This document shows positions 4,265 to 6,653 of a stretch of DNA of 6,653 bases, one piece after another. Position 1 is the first letter of the stretch; every line of letters starts with the position of its first letter. The notes beneath the pieces are model-generated. The model did not search any database, was not told the origin of the DNA, and worked only from the letters and a program-made list of their open reading frames with translations. The DNA is from an uncultured Collinsella sp. (GTDB taxonomy: Bacteria > Actinomycetota > Coriobacteriia > Coriobacteriales > Coriobacteriaceae). The stretch is from assembly GCA_900553165.1 (NCBI GenBank), contig USCN01000075.1, positions 1 to 6,653 of the forward strand, in the 5' to 3' direction. The position numbers and the translations under genes are program-made.

Positions 4265-6653
4265 CAGCACGCTCAAGAATGTGGCGTTCTACGCCGCCTG
4301 CTTCACGTTTTCCATCGCATTTTTTGTCGCACTTGCAGAGGCGGGGCATGTCTACCCCTTTGGCGACAACTCGTTTCTCACCAACGATCTCAAATACCAA
4401 TACATCGACTTCTTCGCGTGGTTTCGCCGCGTCCTTTTAGGCGAGGCAAACCTTCGCTATTCCTTCTCACAGGGCCTCGGTATGAACACATGGGGGCTCT
4501 ATAGCTACTACCTCGCCAGCCCCTTCAACCTGCTCTGCGTGCTGTTTCCCGCAGACAAGCTGACGCTCTTCGTATTTGCCATAACCGCGCTCAAGCTTGG
4601 CTGCATCCACATCAGCAGCGCTTGGTATGTGCAAAAGCGCTTTGACCTTTCCAAGCCCGCCGCATTCTTGCTATCCCTCTCGTTCACGTTTTGCAGCTGG
4701 ACCATCAGCAGCCTGCGCAACCCACTCTGGATTGATTGCCTGATCCTGCTGCCCATCTGCGCCTACGGATGCCACGAGCTCATCCGCAAGCAGCGCATGA
4801 TCCGCCTCGTCATCACAACGGCGCTCAATGTCATGTTCTGCTGGTATACGGCCTACATCAGCATCCTGTTCCTCTGCATCTTCGTATTGGTCGAATTTGT
4901 CGATTATGTTGCAGAAGAAGGTTTTAGCTGGAAGCTCATGCTCGATCGGGCCCTGCGATTCGCAGGCGCCATCGTGCTCGGGCTACTTCTGTCCGCTTGG
5001 ACCTTTTTGCCGACCATCCTTGCCATGTCCAAGGGCGGCCCCGTCCTAGCCCTCGGGCCGCTGCTTAAAACCAGCCTCAAATCGCTCATCAGGGGCTTTC
5101 TCCCTGGCATGTGGGTGAACAACGATAGTACACCGCAGTTCTATTGCGGCGTCATCATGATGCTGCTCGCGGTGAGCCTGCTGTTTAACCGCACGGTTTC
5201 GATCAAGACACGCATCGCAACGCTCGTCGTCACGATAATCCTGGTCGCCAGCTCCGTTTTGAGCCCGCTCGAGTACATCTGGTGCGGCATGCGCGTGCCC
5301 AACGGATTCTATTCGCGCACGACTTTCTTGCTGAGCTTCTTTGCGCTGTGGGCAGCGGGCTATTCGTTGCAGGTGTTCGAGGGCCAGCCCAAATTTCGTC
5401 ATGCCTATCGACCAGCCGTCGTATTACCAATCCTGACAATCACCGCAATTGAGTTGTTTATCAACGCCCATGTGATGTGGAACCAACTGTACGCAGGCTA
5501 TTCCGAAGAAGCCAACAGCACCTATGTCGCCACCGCAACCAACACGATCACAGCCATTCAAGACCAGGATTCTGCGTCATTCTACCGCATCGATCGAACG
5601 ACCACGCGTGCCGATAGCGCCGCCCTCAACGAAGGCCTAGCGCTTGGGTACAACCAGTTGTCTTCGTATTCGTCTGCCAACAACCCGCAGGCCATCGCAC
5701 TGCTCAACTCCCTTGGATACAGCAGCGTCGGCGAATTCTCGACCCGTTATGCCGAGCCCATTCTCGCCGTCGATGCCCTATTGGGAGTTAAGTACGCCAT
5801 TCCTGAAAACGCGCCTGCAGGATACGTTTCGGCCAAGACGAATCAGGCCGACTCCACAAGCTCGGTGTACGAGAACCCCTATGCGCTCAGCATTGGCGTC
5901 GCAGCCTCAAGCGATATCCAAAACAGCACGCTGAAGAGCGAGAACCCCTTCGAAAAGCAGAACGACCTCTACAGCAAAATCCTAGGCCGCAAGGTCGAGC
6001 TCTATACCAAGATCGAGGCCGCGAGCACGGAGAATAGCGATAGCTTAAAGCAATGGAGCGTTACTCTTCCGGCAAGCTCCATCGGGTATCTCTACATCAA
6101 CAAAGATGCGACCGCCGGCAGTTATTGGCCCGTCGCCCTTACCATCGACCAGCGAGCAATCGAAAACGAGGCCTGGAGATTCGACAATAATATCCGCCAG
6201 ATTGCGGATGCATCGGACACCCCGAGCCAGCATACGGTGTCAATCGGAGTCGCAGAGGGCTATACAGACATGCCCCAAGACAATGAGCCGGTCTTTTACG
6301 CCCTCAATCTGGATGTTTTCGAGCAGATTATTAACGAGCTTAAGGCGAGCGAGTTTATTACGACGGTTTTTGAGGACGGAAGGATCGAAGGCGAGTATAC
6401 CGCCAAGGATGACGGCAACCTGCTGTTGAGCGTTCCGTACGATGAGGGCTGGAACGTAACGGTAAACGGAACCGCCGCAGAACTAACGCCCGCCGCCGAT
6501 AAGGGCTTGTCGTCCCTGAACATGCAGAAAGGCGCGAATAAGATCGTGATGACCTACAAGACTCCGGGCGCCCTTGCGGGGCTTGCAGTGAGTCTGGCGA
6601 CCGCCGCCGCCCTTGTTGCAGCGGGTCTATACGCCAGGCATAAGAAAAGCCGC
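4248..6653 (+). CDS. yfhO: YfhO-family membrane glycosyltransferase (GT-C type), partial at the 3' end
   Basis: YfhO proteins take a sugar from a polyprenyl-phosphate donor outside the membrane and attach it to a surface polymer, known for lipoteichoic acid in Bacillus and Listeria. From ATG at 4248, 802 codons are read with no stop, so the gene runs past the window. The start has GAGG 6 bases upstream and overlaps the previous gene by 17 bases. The first helix is at about 12-31. The first external loop then carries PFGDNSFLTNDLKYQYIDF (37-55), whose Asp47 is the likely GT-C catalytic acid, followed by FSQGLGMNTW (73-82) and YYLASPFNLL (87-96). Around ten further helices follow up to about residue 408, with the family segment SPLEYIW and then RVPNGFYSRTTFLLSFF. 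In this motif many relatives have WHG where this protein reads WCG (from memory). An external domain of about 360 residues comes next, containing the conserved end motif GWNVTVNG (734-741). A last helix (about 774-795) and the basic tail RHKKSR suggest that only a few codons are missing. Neighbouring lipid-sugar synthases fit the role; the acceptor is unknown. Confidence 0.92.
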   Translation, partial: MTRPNNSTLKNVAFYAACFTFSIAFFVALAEAGHVYPFGDNSFLTNDLKYQYIDFFAWFRRVLLGEANLRYSFSQGLGMNTWGLYSYYLASPFNLLCVLFPADKLTLFVFAITALKLGCIHISSAWYVQKRFDLSKPAAFLLSLSFTFCSWTISSLRNPLWIDCLILLPICAYGCHELIRKQRMIRLVITTALNVMFCWYTAYISILFLCIFVLVEFVDYVAEEGFSWKLMLDRALRFAGAIVLGLLLSAWTFLPTILAMSKGGPVLALGPLLKTSLKSLIRGFLPGMWVNNDSTPQFYCGVIMMLLAVSLLFNRTVSIKTRIATLVVTIILVASSVLSPLEYIWCGMRVPNGFYSRTTFLLSFFALWAAGYSLQVFEGQPKFRHAYRPAVVLPILTITAIELFINAHVMWNQLYAGYSEEANSTYVATATNTITAIQDQDSASFYRIDRTTTRADSAALNEGLALGYNQLSSYSSANNPQAIALLNSLGYSSVGEFSTRYAEPILAVDALLGVKYAIPENAPAGYVSAKTNQADSTSSVYENPYALSIGVAASSDIQNSTLKSENPFEKQNDLYSKILGRKVELYTKIEAASTENSDSLKQWSVTLPASSIGYLYINKDATAGSYWPVALTIDQRAIENEAWRFDNNIRQIADASDTPSQHTVSIGVAEGYTDMPQDNEPVFYALNLDVFEQIINELKASEFITTVFEDGRIEGEYTAKDDGNLLLSVPYDEGWNVTVNGTAAELTPAADKGLSSLNMQKGANKIVMTYKTPGALAGLAVSLATAAALVAAGLYARHKKSR

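Noticed and set aside
1..6653. CRISPR array, insertion sequence, toxin-antitoxin or defence system
   Set aside because: No regularly spaced repeats, transposase motifs, terminal inverted repeats or nuclease-like genes were found on either strand.

Overview
The window looks like chromosomal DNA from a high-GC Gram-positive gut bacterium, most likely a Coriobacteriia member such as Collinsella. This assignment rests on codon bias, Shine-Dalgarno-led genes with several GTG starts, a tRNA with encoded CCA, and the character of the surface-polymer genes. It is an inference; no taxonomic marker gene is present.

Layout. At the left edge (1-61) lies the first 20 codons of an unidentified minus-strand gene, with a good sigma-70-type promoter at 108-136. 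Bases 144-373 hold what I read as a broken remnant of a membrane O-acyltransferase (acyltransferase family 3), split over two minus-strand frames. Next come an intrinsic terminator (371-402) and tRNA-Arg(UCU) (412-488), both on the minus strand. A minus-strand two-gene operon then encodes an ABC-2 type polysaccharide or teichoic-acid exporter: permease (1322-2167) and ATPase (543-1310). A 160-bp divergent promoter region (2168-2327) separates it from a tightly packed plus-strand operon. That operon holds two family-2 membrane glycosyltransferases (2328-3290 and 3296-4264) and a YfhO-family multi-spanning protein (4248 to the window end, no stop yet).

How the genes fit together. The two family-2 enzymes each have a cytoplasmic catalytic domain and two C-terminal membrane helices, the design of polyprenyl-phosphate sugar synthases (DPM1, GtrB, CsbB). 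YfhO proteins are GT-C-type enzymes that, in Bacillus and Listeria, move a sugar from undecaprenyl phosphate onto lipoteichoic acid outside the membrane, working with a CsbB-type synthase and a GtcA-type flippase. The likely scheme is: lipid-linked sugars made on the inner leaflet, flipped by a protein not encoded here, and attached by YfhO to a cell-surface polymer, possibly the one exported by the adjacent ABC transporter. The link between exporter and YfhO is inferred from gene position only.

Most notable observations: the acyltransferase remnant next to the tRNA, two different donor synthases beside one YfhO, mirrored identical -10 elements in the divergent promoter region, and an inverted repeat that covers both the -10 box and the ribosome-binding site of the left-edge gene.
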